This document shows positions 8,971 through 17,806 of a stretch of 64,000 nucleotides of DNA, in pieces. A model generated the notes under the pieces. It had not been told where the DNA came from, searched no databases, and worked only from the letters and a program-made list of their open reading frames with translations. The position numbers and the translations under genes were made by a program. The stretch is taken from assembly GCF_004802635.2 (NCBI RefSeq), contig NZ_CP046052.1:620001-684000 (forward strand), given 5' to 3'. This DNA is from Methylocystis heyeri (GTDB lineage: Bacteria; Pseudomonadota; Alphaproteobacteria; Rhizobiales; Beijerinckiaceae). How positions within the stretch are numbered: position 1 is the stretch's first letter; every line of letters begins with the position of its first letter.

Positions 8971-9591
8971 ATGGAGCGAATGCTCGTCACCGTACGTCAT
9001 GGCCAGAGCGAATGGAATTTGCAAAGCAGATTCACCGGATGGAAAAATCCCGGTCTGACGCCGCTGGGAATCGAAGAGGCGCGCAGCGTCGGCCGCGAAC
9101 TCAAAAAGCGCGATCTCGCTTTCACGGTCGCATTCACTTCGGCCCTTCTGCGGGCGCAGCATACCCTCGACATCATTCTCGACGAGTTGGGACAAACAGG
9201 AATCCCGACGCTCAGCGAGCCGGCGCTGAACGAACGGCACTACGGAGACTTGTCGGGAATGAGCAAGGAAGAGGCATGCCGTAAATGGGGCGACGAACAG
9301 GTGCATCTGTGGCGCCGTTCATATGAAGTCGCGCCGCCGGGCGGCGAGAGTCTGAAGGACACCTCGGCGAGGATCCTCCCGTTTTACTGTCAGAATATCC
9401 TGCCGCATGTTTTGCGCGGAGGACCCGTCCTTGTTGTCTCACATGAAAACTCGCTGCGGGCGCTGGTCATGGCGCTCGAAGGCCTGACTCCCGAAACGGT
9501 CCCCCAGGTGGAAATCGAGAATGGCGCGGCGACGGCGTATCGCTTGAACGCGGACGCCACCGTCGCATCGAAGCAGGTGTTCCGGGGGTGA
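8971..9591 (+). CDS. gpmA: 2,3-bisphosphoglycerate-dependent phosphoglycerate mutase
   Basis: 206 residues, as for alphaproteobacterial GpmA. It interconverts 3- and 2-phosphoglycerate in glycolysis and gluconeogenesis. The phosphohistidine motif VRHGQSEWN lies near the N-terminus, followed by the family motifs [31 protein letters not shown] and a second catalytic histidine in [11 protein letters not shown]. The ATG at 8971, preceded by GAGGGA, is preferred over an in-frame start 45 nt upstream that would add a non-homologous leader. It stands alone and converges on nnr. Confidence 0.95.
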   Translation: MERMLVTVRHGQSEWNLQSRFTGWKNPGLTPLGIEEARSVGRELKKRDLAFTVAFTSALLRAQHTLDIILDELGQTGIPTLSEPALNERHYGDLSGMSKEEACRKWGDEQVHLWRRSYEVAPPGGESLKDTSARILPFYCQNILPHVLRGGPVLVVSHENSLRALVMALEGLTPETVPQVEIENGAATAYRLNADATVASKQVFRG

Positions 9592-9665
9592 GAACGAAAA
9601 TTCGCTGGCTCGGGGCTTAAATAAATTCGCCGCCTTCCCAGCCATCGGCCGTCAATATGCGGCGG

Positions 9666-11210
9666 TCACGTGGGCGCGGGCGTCAGCTCCCGCCACACTT
9701 GCGGAAGCGTCGCGGCGATGTCGTCGGCGATGAGGCCGGGACCGAAGATCGCCGCCGCCCGCGCATGCATCCACGCGCCGCAGGAGGCCGCCGTCAGAGG
9801 CTCCATGCCTTGCGCGAGGAGCCCAGCGATAATCCCGGTCAGCGTATCGCCGGAGCCGGCGGTCGCGAGCCATGGCGAGGCCTCGATGAGGATGGTCGCG
9901 CGGCCGTCGGGCGCGGCCACGACGGTATCCGGGCCTTTGTAGAGCACGATTGCGCCGCTCTCGCGCGCCGCCGCGCGCGCGCGCTCCAGTTTGGACACCG
10001 GCGCCTCGGCGGGCGGCTCCTCTTTGGCTCCGAACAATCTGGCGAATTCCCCCGCATGCGGCGTCAGGACCACGGGACCCGGCGCGGCGCCTATCAGTCC
10101 CCACAGGCTTTGCGGATCATGCTGGAAGCTGGTCAGGGCGTCGGCGTCGAGCACGCAGCTTCGCTTGTTCGTCGCCGGGGCCAGCGCGGCCTCCACCTGA
10201 GCCCGCGTCGCCGGGCCGACGCCGAGCCCCGGGCCGAGCGCCACGGCGTTGAGGCGAGGATCGGCGAGCAAAGCTGTGAGCCCCGCGGCCCCGTCTGCTT
10301 CCCGAATCATGACGCTGGTAAGGGCGCCGGCGTTTATCGCCATCGCCGCCGAAGGGCTTGCGAGAGTGACGAGTCCGGCTCCGGCGCGCAAAGCGGCCTG
10401 GGCCGCAAGCCGCGCGGCGCCGGTGTGGGAGGGCCCGCCCGACATCACCGCGGCGTGCCCGCGCACATATTTGTGGCCCTCGATCCGCGGAAGGGGAAGG
10501 CTGTCCAGCCAGTAGCCTGGCGCGTTGACGAAAGTGTTGGGGGCGATGTCCTTGAGCACGCGCGAGCGGATGCCGATATGGGCGCAGACGATCTGGCCGC
10601 AGTGAACGCGTCCGGGCAGCAGCAGATGCCCGCTCTTGAGACGGAAGAAGGTCACCGTCGCGTCCGCCTCGACGGCGACGCCCCGCACCGCGCCGGTCGA
10701 GCCGTCCACCCCGGAAGGCGTATCCACGGCGATCACGTTCTGACCGCTTTCGCGACGCCATTTGTTGAGTCGCTGGATCAGCTCCGCAGCCGGTCCCTGG
10801 ATGTCGCGCGAGAGACCGGCTCCGAACAGCGCGTCTATAACGAGGTCGACGCCTTGAAAGGAAGCCGTTTCGGTGGGTTCCACCGGGCCGTCCCAGGCCG
10901 AGGCGGCCGCAAGGGCGTCGCCGTGGAGTTCATCCCGCGGCGTCAGCGAAGCGACCCGGACCTTTATGCGCGGACTTCGCAGCAGCCGAGCCGCCACATA
11001 GCCGTCGCCGCCGTTGTTGCCGGGGCCGCACAACACCAGCACCCGGCGCCCGCTGCTCTTTTGGAGAAACTGGTTGGCCGCGCGCGCCACGGCGTCCGCG
11101 GCTTTCTCCATCAAAGACATGCCGGAGACGCCTTCGGCGATGGTCAGGCTGTCGGCCCTGGCCATCTGGGCGGCGGTGAGGATTTCGACGGGGTAGGGCG
11201 TCTGGATCAT
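9666..11210 (-). CDS. nnr: Bifunctional NAD(P)HX epimerase / ADP-dependent dehydratase
   Basis: 514 residues with the two-domain YjeF layout. The N-terminal epimerase (about residues 1-215) contains the Rossmann-like motif VLCGPGNNGGDGYVAARLL. The C-terminal ribokinase-fold dehydratase (about 225-510) contains GPGLGVG, TPHAGEFARLFG, LYKGPDTV and the active-site GSGDTLTGIIAGLLAQG. The protein repairs hydrated NADH and NADPH. The ATG at 11210 (MIQTPYPVEILTAAQMARAD) matches the family start; the frame is open 93 nt further but that part is Arg-rich and unlikely to be coding. It is transcribed alone, convergent with gpmA. Confidence 0.94.
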   Translation of the reverse strand: MIQTPYPVEILTAAQMARADSLTIAEGVSGMSLMEKAADAVARAANQFLQKSSGRRVLVLCGPGNNGGDGYVAARLLRSPRIKVRVASLTPRDELHGDALAAASAWDGPVEPTETASFQGVDLVIDALFGAGLSRDIQGPAAELIQRLNKWRRESGQNVIAVDTPSGVDGSTGAVRGVAVEADATVTFFRLKSGHLLLPGRVHCGQIVCAHIGIRSRVLKDIAPNTFVNAPGYWLDSLPLPRIEGHKYVRGHAAVMSGGPSHTGAARLAAQAALRAGAGLVTLASPSAAMAINAGALTSVMIREADGAAGLTALLADPRLNAVALGPGLGVGPATRAQVEAALAPATNKRSCVLDADALTSFQHDPQSLWGLIGAAPGPVVLTPHAGEFARLFGAKEEPPAEAPVSKLERARAAARESGAIVLYKGPDTVVAAPDGRATILIEASPWLATAGSGDTLTGIIAGLLAQGMEPLTAASCGAWMHARAAAIFGPGLIADDIAATLPQVWRELTPAPT

Positions 11211-11345
11211 GCGACGATGGTGGCAAATGGAACGGCGGGCGGCAATGGGAAACGCGGGCGATCCTTTGTCGCGCCCGCGCCGGCGACAGAATTTCGGACA
11301 CATTACGGGACTTTCCGATCACCCCGAGAGTTTGGTAGCGTTTGG

Positions 11346-11389
11346 AGCGTTTCCAGCCGAAGTGGACGCCGGTTCGGCGTGGGAAACGC
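11346..11389. repeat. 44-nt dispersed intergenic palindromic repeat, copy 1
   Basis: The core reads AGCGTTTCCAGCCGAAGTGG and ends CGGCGTGGGAAACGC, so the ends GCGTTTCC and GGGAAACGC can pair. A second copy at 43071-43114 differs at one base. Both are intergenic. The shape resembles the short palindromic repeats common in Hyphomicrobiales genomes. Confidence 0.85.
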
Positions 11390-11408
11390 ATATAAATAAA
11401 AGCTCAGG

Positions 11409-11441
11409 GTCTTTTCGTGTTTCCGGGAAACACGAAAAGAC
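11409..11441. repeat. 33-nt perfect inverted repeat upstream of the 11541 gene
   Basis: Arms GTCTTTTCGTGTTTCC and its exact complement flank a single G. It ends 99 nt before the start codon at 11541 and is AT-richer than its surroundings. It could be a regulator-binding palindrome, an RNA hairpin in the leader, or part of the adjacent dispersed repeat unit. Confidence 0.8.
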
Positions 11442-11540
11442 TCCAGCGCGCGCTGCCAACGGGCGGACAAGGGCGTTCCAGCCCGAAAGCGGCGCGGTCG
11501 AGGCTCGGACGCGGCGCAAAATCATCTGAGGAGAGGCGCT

Positions 11541-12056
11541 ATGCTCTCGGTTATCCTGTTGGGCTATGGCGAGGGCGAAGCTCCGCCGAGGCGCGAGAGC
11601 ATCGTGCGCAGCCTGGCTTCCCTTGTCGACGCGACCGTCCAGGGGCTGATCGCGGACGCCGTGCTCGCCGGGCCGCCCAACATCGGCCTCGAAAAAATCG
11701 CCGACGAAGCGGGCTGCGCGCTGGTCGAGCAGGAGTCTCCCGCAAGCGGGCTCGCCGCCGCTCTGGGAGCCGCGCGCCGTTGCGACGTCTTTCTTTTCGC
11801 CGCGGGTCATGCGGTCGAGCGCGGTTTCGTGGACGAAGCCCGCGATATTCTCGCCTTCGGGGGATTGGAGCGGGCGCGCGTCCTGAAGTCAGCGCCGGAC
11901 AGTTTTTTGACCCGTCTCGCCCCCAATCTCGGGCGGCCGGTTGGGCTGCTCGCCCGCAAGGAGGAGATCCTGCGGGCGGGAGCGTCGGATTTCGGCGTAT
12001 TGGCGCGGCGGCTGCGGGGCCGAGACCTCGATGTGCGCGCGCGCAAATGCTGGTGA
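11541..12056 (+). CDS. Glycosyltransferase-2-like protein lacking a clear catalytic motif
   Basis: 171 residues. It begins MLSVILLGYG, like the first strand of GT2 enzymes, and continues SIVRSLASLVDATVQGLIADAVLAG, which resembles the opening of GT2-fold proteins. The DxD-type metal motif expected after the fourth strand is replaced by FLFAAGHAVERGFVDE. A family of such short proteins ending R-P-V-G-L-L-x-x-K-x-E-I-L is known in Hyphomicrobiales as hypothetical or glycosyl transferase (recollection). GGAGAGG lies just upstream of the ATG, supporting the start. The function is uncertain; it may bind a nucleotide sugar without transferase activity. Confidence 0.65.
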   Translation: MLSVILLGYGEGEAPPRRESIVRSLASLVDATVQGLIADAVLAGPPNIGLEKIADEAGCALVEQESPASGLAAALGAARRCDVFLFAAGHAVERGFVDEARDILAFGGLERARVLKSAPDSFLTRLAPNLGRPVGLLARKEEILRAGASDFGVLARRLRGRDLDVRARKCW

Positions 12057-12071
12057 GGCGGCGCGCCGGCC

Positions 12072-12983
12072 TCAGTTCTGGCCGAAAGTGTTGCAGCTGT
12101 CGATCTGCCCGGATTGCAGTCCGCGCTGGAGCCATTGCACCCGCTGCGCCGACGAGCCGTGGGTGAAGGAATCCGGCACCACCACGCCGCGAGAGGCGCG
12201 CTGCAACCGGTCGTCGCCGATCGCCTGGGCGGTGGCGACGGCCTTCTCGACGTCTCCCGGCTCCAGAAACTGCCGCTTGGCGTTGCCGTTGGCCGCCCAG
12301 ACGCCGGCGAGGCAGTCCGCCATCAATTCTATCCGCACGGACAGGGCGTTGGCCTGAGCCCTCGAAGCGGCGCGCTGCTGGGCTTGGTGCACCTTGGGCA
12401 GAATGCCGAGCTGGTTCTGGATGTGATGTCCCATCTCATGCGAAATGACATAGGCGTAGGCGAAATCGCCGCCGCCGCCGAAGCGGTTCTTCATGTCGCG
12501 GAAGAAGGAGGTGTCGAGATAGATCTTGCGGTCGAGCGGGCAATAGAACGGACCCATCGCCGACTCCGCCGCGCCGCAGGCGGAATCGGTTTCTCCGTTG
12601 AACATCACGAGCTTGGGCGGGCGGAACTGAATGTTCTTTTGCGCCGGCAGCACCTGCGACCACACTTCTTCGTTCTCGCCGAGGATCTTGGCGACGAACT
12701 GCCCGAGCTGGTCGGAGGGAGCGCCCGTGGTCGTCTCCCGCGGCGGGTTGCTCTGGCGCGCGACCTGGCCGTTGTTGCGCATGTTGTTCAGCATCTCGGC
12801 GCCGCCGATCAGGACGGCGGGGTTGATGCCGGTCATGTAGCCGATGAGGCCGAGGATCACGATGGTTCCGAGGCCGAGATGACCCGCTCCGCCCATGCGC
12901 GGGCCGGCGCCGGCGTCGGCGTATTGATCGTCCCCGCGACGGTCCTCGATATTCTCCGAGGTCTGAAAATCTTCCCACTTCAT
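12072..12983 (-). CDS. Neutral zinc metallopeptidase, YpfJ family
   Basis: 303 residues. It begins MKWEDFQTSENIEDRRG, the usual start of this family (PF04228), so the ATG at 12983 is used rather than an in-frame start 84 nt upstream. One N-terminal membrane segment (LGLGTIVILGLIGYMTGINP) anchors it. The zinc site HEMGHHIQNQLG (HExxH) lies mid-protein, followed by the conserved ELMADCLAGVWA with the third ligand, and later GDVEKAVATAQAIGDDRLQ and DSFTHGSSAQR. The physiological substrate is not known for the family. Confidence 0.92.
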   Translation of the reverse strand: MKWEDFQTSENIEDRRGDDQYADAGAGPRMGGAGHLGLGTIVILGLIGYMTGINPAVLIGGAEMLNNMRNNGQVARQSNPPRETTTGAPSDQLGQFVAKILGENEEVWSQVLPAQKNIQFRPPKLVMFNGETDSACGAAESAMGPFYCPLDRKIYLDTSFFRDMKNRFGGGGDFAYAYVISHEMGHHIQNQLGILPKVHQAQQRAASRAQANALSVRIELMADCLAGVWAANGNAKRQFLEPGDVEKAVATAQAIGDDRLQRASRGVVVPDSFTHGSSAQRVQWLQRGLQSGQIDSCNTFGQN

Positions 12984-13075
12984 CCCATCGCTCCCCACGC
13001 GGATCCGTTTCGCTAGATAGCAGCCGCGATGGCGAAAGAGTAGGGGCGGAATCCCGTTCCGCCCCAAATCGGATT

Positions 13076-15478
13076 TTAGTAAAGGCCGCCGCCGACCTTC
13101 TGGTCGATGTTCTGCGGAGCGTCGTTTCGGGCGCGGGAGCCGCCGCCTCCGCCGCCGAAGGAATCCGGCGGCGCGGTGCCGGGCTTGAAGGCTTCGAGTA
13201 TCGCCCCCTGGCCCGAGGAACGCAGGCCGGAGTGGGGATCGACGGAGATCAGCTTGATGCCCGGCGGCACGCGGAAAGGCACGTCGGGCTTGTCCTTGAG
13301 CGCGACCGTCATGAAGTCGCGGAAGATCGGCGCGGCGTAGAGCGCGGCCTGGGCGTGGTCGCCCATGGAGCGAGGCCGGTCATAGCCGATGAAGACGCCG
13401 ACGCAGAGATCCGGGGAATAGCCGATGAACCAGAGGTCCTTCGCCTCGTTGGTGGTGCCGGTCTTGCCCGCGAGATGCTTTCCGACGGACTTGATCGAGA
13501 CGCCCGTGCCGCGCTGTATGACGCCTTCCATGATGGAGGTGATCTGATAGGCGGTGAGGGGGTCGATCACCTGCTCGCGCTTGTCGATCAGCTTGGGCTC
13601 GTTCTGGTTCTCCCATTTCGGGGCGTCGCAGCCGAGGCACTGGCGATCGTCGTGACGATAGATGGTGTGGCCCCAGCGATCCTGGACCCGGTCGATCAGC
13701 GTCTCCTGGATGCGCTTCCCGCCATTGGCCAGCATCGAATAGGCGGTCACCATGCGCATCAGCGTGGTCTCGCCGGCGCCGAGCGACATGGCGAGATAGG
13801 CCGGCATGTCGTCATAGATGCGGAACCGCTTGGCGAATTCGGCGATGATCGGCATGCCCACGTCCTTGGCGAGGCGAACCGTCATCATGTTCTTGGAGTG
13901 CTCGACGCCATAGCGCAGGGGATGCGCGCCGGTGCCGTGGCCGCCTTCGAAGTTTTCCGGGCTCCAGGTGGAGCCGTCGGCCTGGACGATGGAGATCGGC
14001 TCGTCCAGAATCTGCGAAGAAGGCGTATAGCCGCCGTCGAGGGCCGCCGCATAGACGAAGGGCTTGAAGGACGAGCCGGGCTGGCGCAGCGCCTGGGTGG
14101 CGCGATTGAATTCCGATTGGTCGAAGGAGAAGCCGCCGACCATCGAGAACACGCGGCCCGTATAGGGGTCCATCGCCACCATCGCGCCCGAGATTTCCGG
14201 AATTTGGCGCAAGCGGTATTGGCCCGGCCGCCCCGCCATGGGCTCGACATAGATGACGTCGCCCGGGGTGAGGATGCTGCGCACGGAACGGCCCGCCCAG
14301 CGGGCGCCCTCCGCGGGGAGAACGCCGGTCTCGCGCTCTCTTGCGACCTCACCCGATTTTTCGCGCGGGGGCTGCAGACCGATGCGGGCCTGTGCGTCGT
14401 TGACGTCCAGGACGACGGCGAGCCGCCAGGGTCTGACGTCGCCGAGTGCGGGAATCGCCGCGAGCGGGGTTCCCCAGTCCGAGTAGGTGTCGATGTGGTT
14501 CATGGCGCCGCGGAAGCCATGGGCCTCGTCGAAGCGAACCAGGCCGTCGGCGAGCGCCTTGCGGGTGAGGGCCTGCATCTTGGGATCGAGGGTGGTCCTC
14601 ACCGAAAGGCCGCCCTCGTAGAGCTTTTTCTCGCCGTAGCGCTCGAGCAGCTCGCGCCTTACTTCTTCGGCGAAAAAGCCGGCGACATAAGTGTTCGGGG
14701 AAAGCACGCGGGGATTGACGCCCAGCGGCTCGGCCTTGGCCTTGGCGCCGTCCGCGGCGGAGACATATCCGTCGGCGACCAGGCGGTCGATCACGTAATT
14801 GCGCCGCTCGATGGCGCGGTCGTGATGGAGGAAGGGGTGGTAGTTGTTCGGCCCCTTGGGCAGCGCCGCGAGATAGGCGGCCTCCGCGATGGTCAGTTCG
14901 TTGACCGATTTGTTGAAATAGTTCAGCGCCGCCGCGCCGACGCCATAGTTGCCGAGGCCGAGGAAAATCTCGTTCAGGTAGAGCTCGAGAATCCGCTCCT
15001 TGGAGTAGGCGGCTTCGATTCGGAACGAGACCAGCGCCTCGCGGATCTTGCGCTCGATGTTGCGTTCGTTGCCGACGAGGAAGTTCTTGGCGACCTGCTG
15101 CGTGATGGTCGAAGCGCCCTGAACGTGCCGGCCGCCCTGCAGCAGCACGGTGACGGCGCGGCCGACGCCCTCGAGGTCGATGCCGTTATGGGTGTAGAAG
15201 TTCTTGTCTTCGGCCGAGATGAAAGCCTGCTTCACCAATGGCGGAATGGCCGAGCTCGGCAGGAACAGGCGCCGCTCATGCGAGTATTCTGCGAGGATCG
15301 AGCCGTCGCCCGCGTGCATCCTCGTCGTGACCGGAGGCTCGTAGTTGCGGAGCTGGGCCGTGTCCGGCAGGTCCTTCGAGAAGACATAGGCGAGACCTGC
15401 GACGGCGACCGCGCCGATCAGGAAGACGATAGTCCCCGTCGCGAACAGAAATCCCAGAAATCGGGCGAACAATCGCAT
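13076..15478 (-). CDS. mrcA: Penicillin-binding protein 1A, bifunctional peptidoglycan synthase
   Basis: 800 residues. A short cytoplasmic stretch and one membrane helix (about residues 5-30) are followed by a GT51 glycosyltransferase domain (motifs SAEDKNFYTHNGID, GASTITQQVAKN, KIREALVSF, ELYLNEIFLG, AAYLAALPKGPNNY). An intervening OB-like domain leads to the transpeptidase with active serine in GSSFKP, the second motif SKN and the third KTGTT. It polymerises and crosslinks peptidoglycan at the outer face of the inner membrane. The ATG at 15478 is preferred to TTG one codon upstream. It follows amiC in the same direction, the usual alphaproteobacterial order, so cell-wall synthesis and cleavage are neighbours. 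Confidence 0.96.
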   Translation of the reverse strand: MRLFARFLGFLFATGTIVFLIGAVAVAGLAYVFSKDLPDTAQLRNYEPPVTTRMHAGDGSILAEYSHERRLFLPSSAIPPLVKQAFISAEDKNFYTHNGIDLEGVGRAVTVLLQGGRHVQGASTITQQVAKNFLVGNERNIERKIREALVSFRIEAAYSKERILELYLNEIFLGLGNYGVGAAALNYFNKSVNELTIAEAAYLAALPKGPNNYHPFLHHDRAIERRNYVIDRLVADGYVSAADGAKAKAEPLGVNPRVLSPNTYVAGFFAEEVRRELLERYGEKKLYEGGLSVRTTLDPKMQALTRKALADGLVRFDEAHGFRGAMNHIDTYSDWGTPLAAIPALGDVRPWRLAVVLDVNDAQARIGLQPPREKSGEVARERETGVLPAEGARWAGRSVRSILTPGDVIYVEPMAGRPGQYRLRQIPEISGAMVAMDPYTGRVFSMVGGFSFDQSEFNRATQALRQPGSSFKPFVYAAALDGGYTPSSQILDEPISIVQADGSTWSPENFEGGHGTGAHPLRYGVEHSKNMMTVRLAKDVGMPIIAEFAKRFRIYDDMPAYLAMSLGAGETTLMRMVTAYSMLANGGKRIQETLIDRVQDRWGHTIYRHDDRQCLGCDAPKWENQNEPKLIDKREQVIDPLTAYQITSIMEGVIQRGTGVSIKSVGKHLAGKTGTTNEAKDLWFIGYSPDLCVGVFIGYDRPRSMGDHAQAALYAAPIFRDFMTVALKDKPDVPFRVPPGIKLISVDPHSGLRSSGQGAILEAFKPGTAPPDSFGGGGGGSRARNDAPQNIDQKVGGGLY

Positions 15479-15773
15479 CAATCATATCCCCATAGCGACC
15501 AAACCAGGGCCTCGAACCTCCAGCCCGCCGCGCTTCTTCCGACCTTTCCGGCTACGCCGACGGCGCCGGTCAGGCCATTGTTGTATTTGCGCTCGACCGG
15601 GCCGCAAGACAATGGGGCGGGCGGGCGCAAAGCAGAGCCAGGACGTCCACTGAATTTTCAAGCGCTTTTAGCATCTGCTGCGCTGTCGGTTCCAGTCTTC
15701 CGACACGGACCAAGACGCCGGAAGCGGAGCTCCGACGATGTGGGCCTGGAATTCAAGCGCGAACTTTATGTTC

Positions 15774-17105
15774 TTATTGTGGGCGCGGGGGCCCTTCGGA
15801 CAATTGGGGCGTTGCGCGGGCGTCGCGGCTCCGCGCTGCGAAATAGGCCTCTATCGCCTCCGCCGTGGTTCCGGCGGCGTGTTCGCGCCACTGCGCGGAG
15901 GTGAGATTGGCGAGGTCTTTTTCGCTGGATAGATAGCCGAGCTCCAGCAGCACGGAAGGCACGTCATGCGCCTTGAGCACGACGAAGCCCGCGGACCGGC
16001 TTGGATTTTTGTTGAGACTCCCGGCGTCGCGCCATTTTCCGACCAGCTTTGCGGCGAAATCGCGGCTATGCGCGCGGGTTTCCCGGCGCGTGAGGTCGAA
16101 CAATATGTCGCCGATTTCCTCCGCGGTCGCCTGCTGCTCGAGGCCGGCCGCCTGGTCGGCGAAGTTTTCCTTCTCGGCGATCCGGGCCGATTCGGCGTCG
16201 GAGGCGCGCGAGGCTACGGTGTAGACAGTGGCGCCCTGGACGCTGGCTTCGCCGAGCGTGTCGGCGTGAATCGATATGAACAGGGCGGCTCCGGCCTGCC
16301 GGGCGAAGCGCACTCTGTCGTCGAGGGCGACAAAGACGTCGTCGCTGCGCGTGAGCAGGGTCCGGAGGCGTCCCTGGGCCTCGATCTTGGCCTTCAACGC
16401 CCTGGCGAATTCGAGCACGATGTTTTTTTCGAGTTCGCCCCGCTTGCTGGCGGCGCCCACGTCGACCCCGCCATGGCCCGGATCGATCACCACGAGGGGC
16501 AGCGGCGACGGGTTGTCGTCCGCCTGCGGGCTCGCGGGCGGGACGCCCGGCCGGTGGTCGCTCGCCTGCGGCGCAGCGGCTGCGGCGCTGCGGGCGTGTT
16601 CGGCGGCGGCCTCTGAAAATCTGGCCGGTTCGGTCGGCGCGAGGTCGATCTCCAGCCGGGCGCCTTCGGAGCGGTTGACGGACTCGGCGCCAAGGACCTT
16701 TGCGGGGCGGGAGAGGTCGATCACGATGCGCGAACGGCCCGGCGCGAATTGTCCGAAACGATAGGATTTCACCACCGTCTCGCCCGACGGGGCGTCCTTG
16801 GGTCGGCCGATGGCCGGATCGATTCGGAACGCGACCTCCGGCAGATCGACGATGATTCGATCCGGCGCCGAAACCGCGAAAGTTTCCGCCCGGACCGGCC
16901 CCGTCAGCTCGAAAATAAGGCGTGTTCGGTCTTTTTTCTGCTCGAGACGCGCCGCGATCGCTTCGATTCGGGTGGAATCGGCGGCTTTCGCGTCATTTTC
17001 TCCCGCCCAGACCGGCTCAGCCGTCGGCGCGCCGGCTATCAAAGCGGCGACGAGCAACGCCCGAAAACCTCGGATGAAGGCGGGAAAACGCGATAGGCGG
17101 GCCAT
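15774..17105 (-). CDS. amiC: N-acetylmuramoyl-L-alanine amidase with AMIN domain
   Basis: 443 residues. A signal peptide (to about residue 34, PTAEPVWA) is followed by an AMIN domain (about 45-155; RIIVDLPEVAFRID, RFGQFAPGRSRIVIDLS), which binds peptidoglycan and localises the enzyme, then a Pro/Ala-rich linker and an Amidase_3 zinc domain (about 200-425). The domain carries VVIDPGHGGVDVGA (zinc His), the catalytic-region motif NIVLEFARAL, FISIHADT (zinc His) and a C-terminal VLLELGYLSSEKD with the catalytic Glu. It cleaves septal peptidoglycan. It lies between mrcA and rne, divergent from rne. Confidence 0.95.
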   Translation of the reverse strand: MARLSRFPAFIRGFRALLVAALIAGAPTAEPVWAGENDAKAADSTRIEAIAARLEQKKDRTRLIFELTGPVRAETFAVSAPDRIIVDLPEVAFRIDPAIGRPKDAPSGETVVKSYRFGQFAPGRSRIVIDLSRPAKVLGAESVNRSEGARLEIDLAPTEPARFSEAAAEHARSAAAAAPQASDHRPGVPPASPQADDNPSPLPLVVIDPGHGGVDVGAASKRGELEKNIVLEFARALKAKIEAQGRLRTLLTRSDDVFVALDDRVRFARQAGAALFISIHADTLGEASVQGATVYTVASRASDAESARIAEKENFADQAAGLEQQATAEEIGDILFDLTRRETRAHSRDFAAKLVGKWRDAGSLNKNPSRSAGFVVLKAHDVPSVLLELGYLSSEKDLANLTSAQWREHAAGTTAEAIEAYFAARSRDARATPQLSEGPPRPQ

Positions 17106-17806
17106 CGGGAACCCTTGAGATAAGGCGGAAATCGCTGGTCGCGAGAGGTAAACGATTCTGGAAGACCGTGGTTACGGGAGGGTTAACCCGCGGATGGCGC
17201 TTTCGCCACAAATTTATCTCAATCTTCGCAATTCGGCCTGTACTTTGTCGATATTCGCCCGGCGCTTGCGAGAATTTGAGGCAGACGCTATGTATGGGGC
17301 AGGGTTCTGAGAAGGGATGGCGCCTTCGCAATCAAGAGCGTTGCGGCCCGCCTTGGGTCGAGCGCCTTCCCCGGACCTGAAACTTCGGCCGCGCTTTGGC
17401 GTCGGCCGTCATGGTTGTGTGCCTAAAGAGGCGCCCGAAAGGTTTTTTGTGACGAGCTCATGGTCAGGCTTCATGGCTAGGTCCATGGCGGACGAATTTT
17501 TTGCAGTGCGATTCGTGAACCCAAAGGTCGCGGCCGCATTGCCCATGTTCTGCGCCGCTGCTCGTCCGGATCTCGTCCTGGCCGGCGATGAACGCGACGT
17601 TCGTCGTTCATGCTTCGCCAAGGCTGAGTATCTGTCGGTCGGCGGTTTCGCCGGCAAGCGTTCACGAAGTCACACAACTTCTCCCTCATCTCCAGACATA
17701 CGCGTAGGCGCAGCGAGGCGAGGCCGATCAGCGGCCGCCGAACACTGCGGCGAAGTTGGGCGGTTGCCGCCGGCTTTGTCGCGCGCCGCGCGCGAAAGAG
17801 TCGCTC
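17106..17806 (+). other. Long rne leader / amiC-rne divergent region, no gene seen
   Basis: 701 nt separate the amiC and rne start codons. An open plus-strand frame from 17317 overlaps the rne start, but its product is Arg/Ser/Ala-rich without domains and is rejected. The region near rne (17740-17800) is rich in GCCGCC/GGCGGC blocks that could fold. A long structured leader is known to mediate RNase E autoregulation in enterobacteria; the same is only inferred here. Confidence 0.5.

Larger units (their letters stand above)
11211..11540. other. Divergent intergenic region with dispersed repeat and long hairpin
   Basis: 330 nt between the divergent starts of nnr and the 11541 gene. It contains one copy of a 44-nt dispersed repeat (11346-11389) and a 33-nt near-perfect palindrome (11409-11441). 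No coding potential is seen. Confidence 0.7.

Noticed and set aside
13232-15904. 890-codon frame antisense to mrcA
   Set aside because: Shadow of the PBP1A gene; no start signal or domain.
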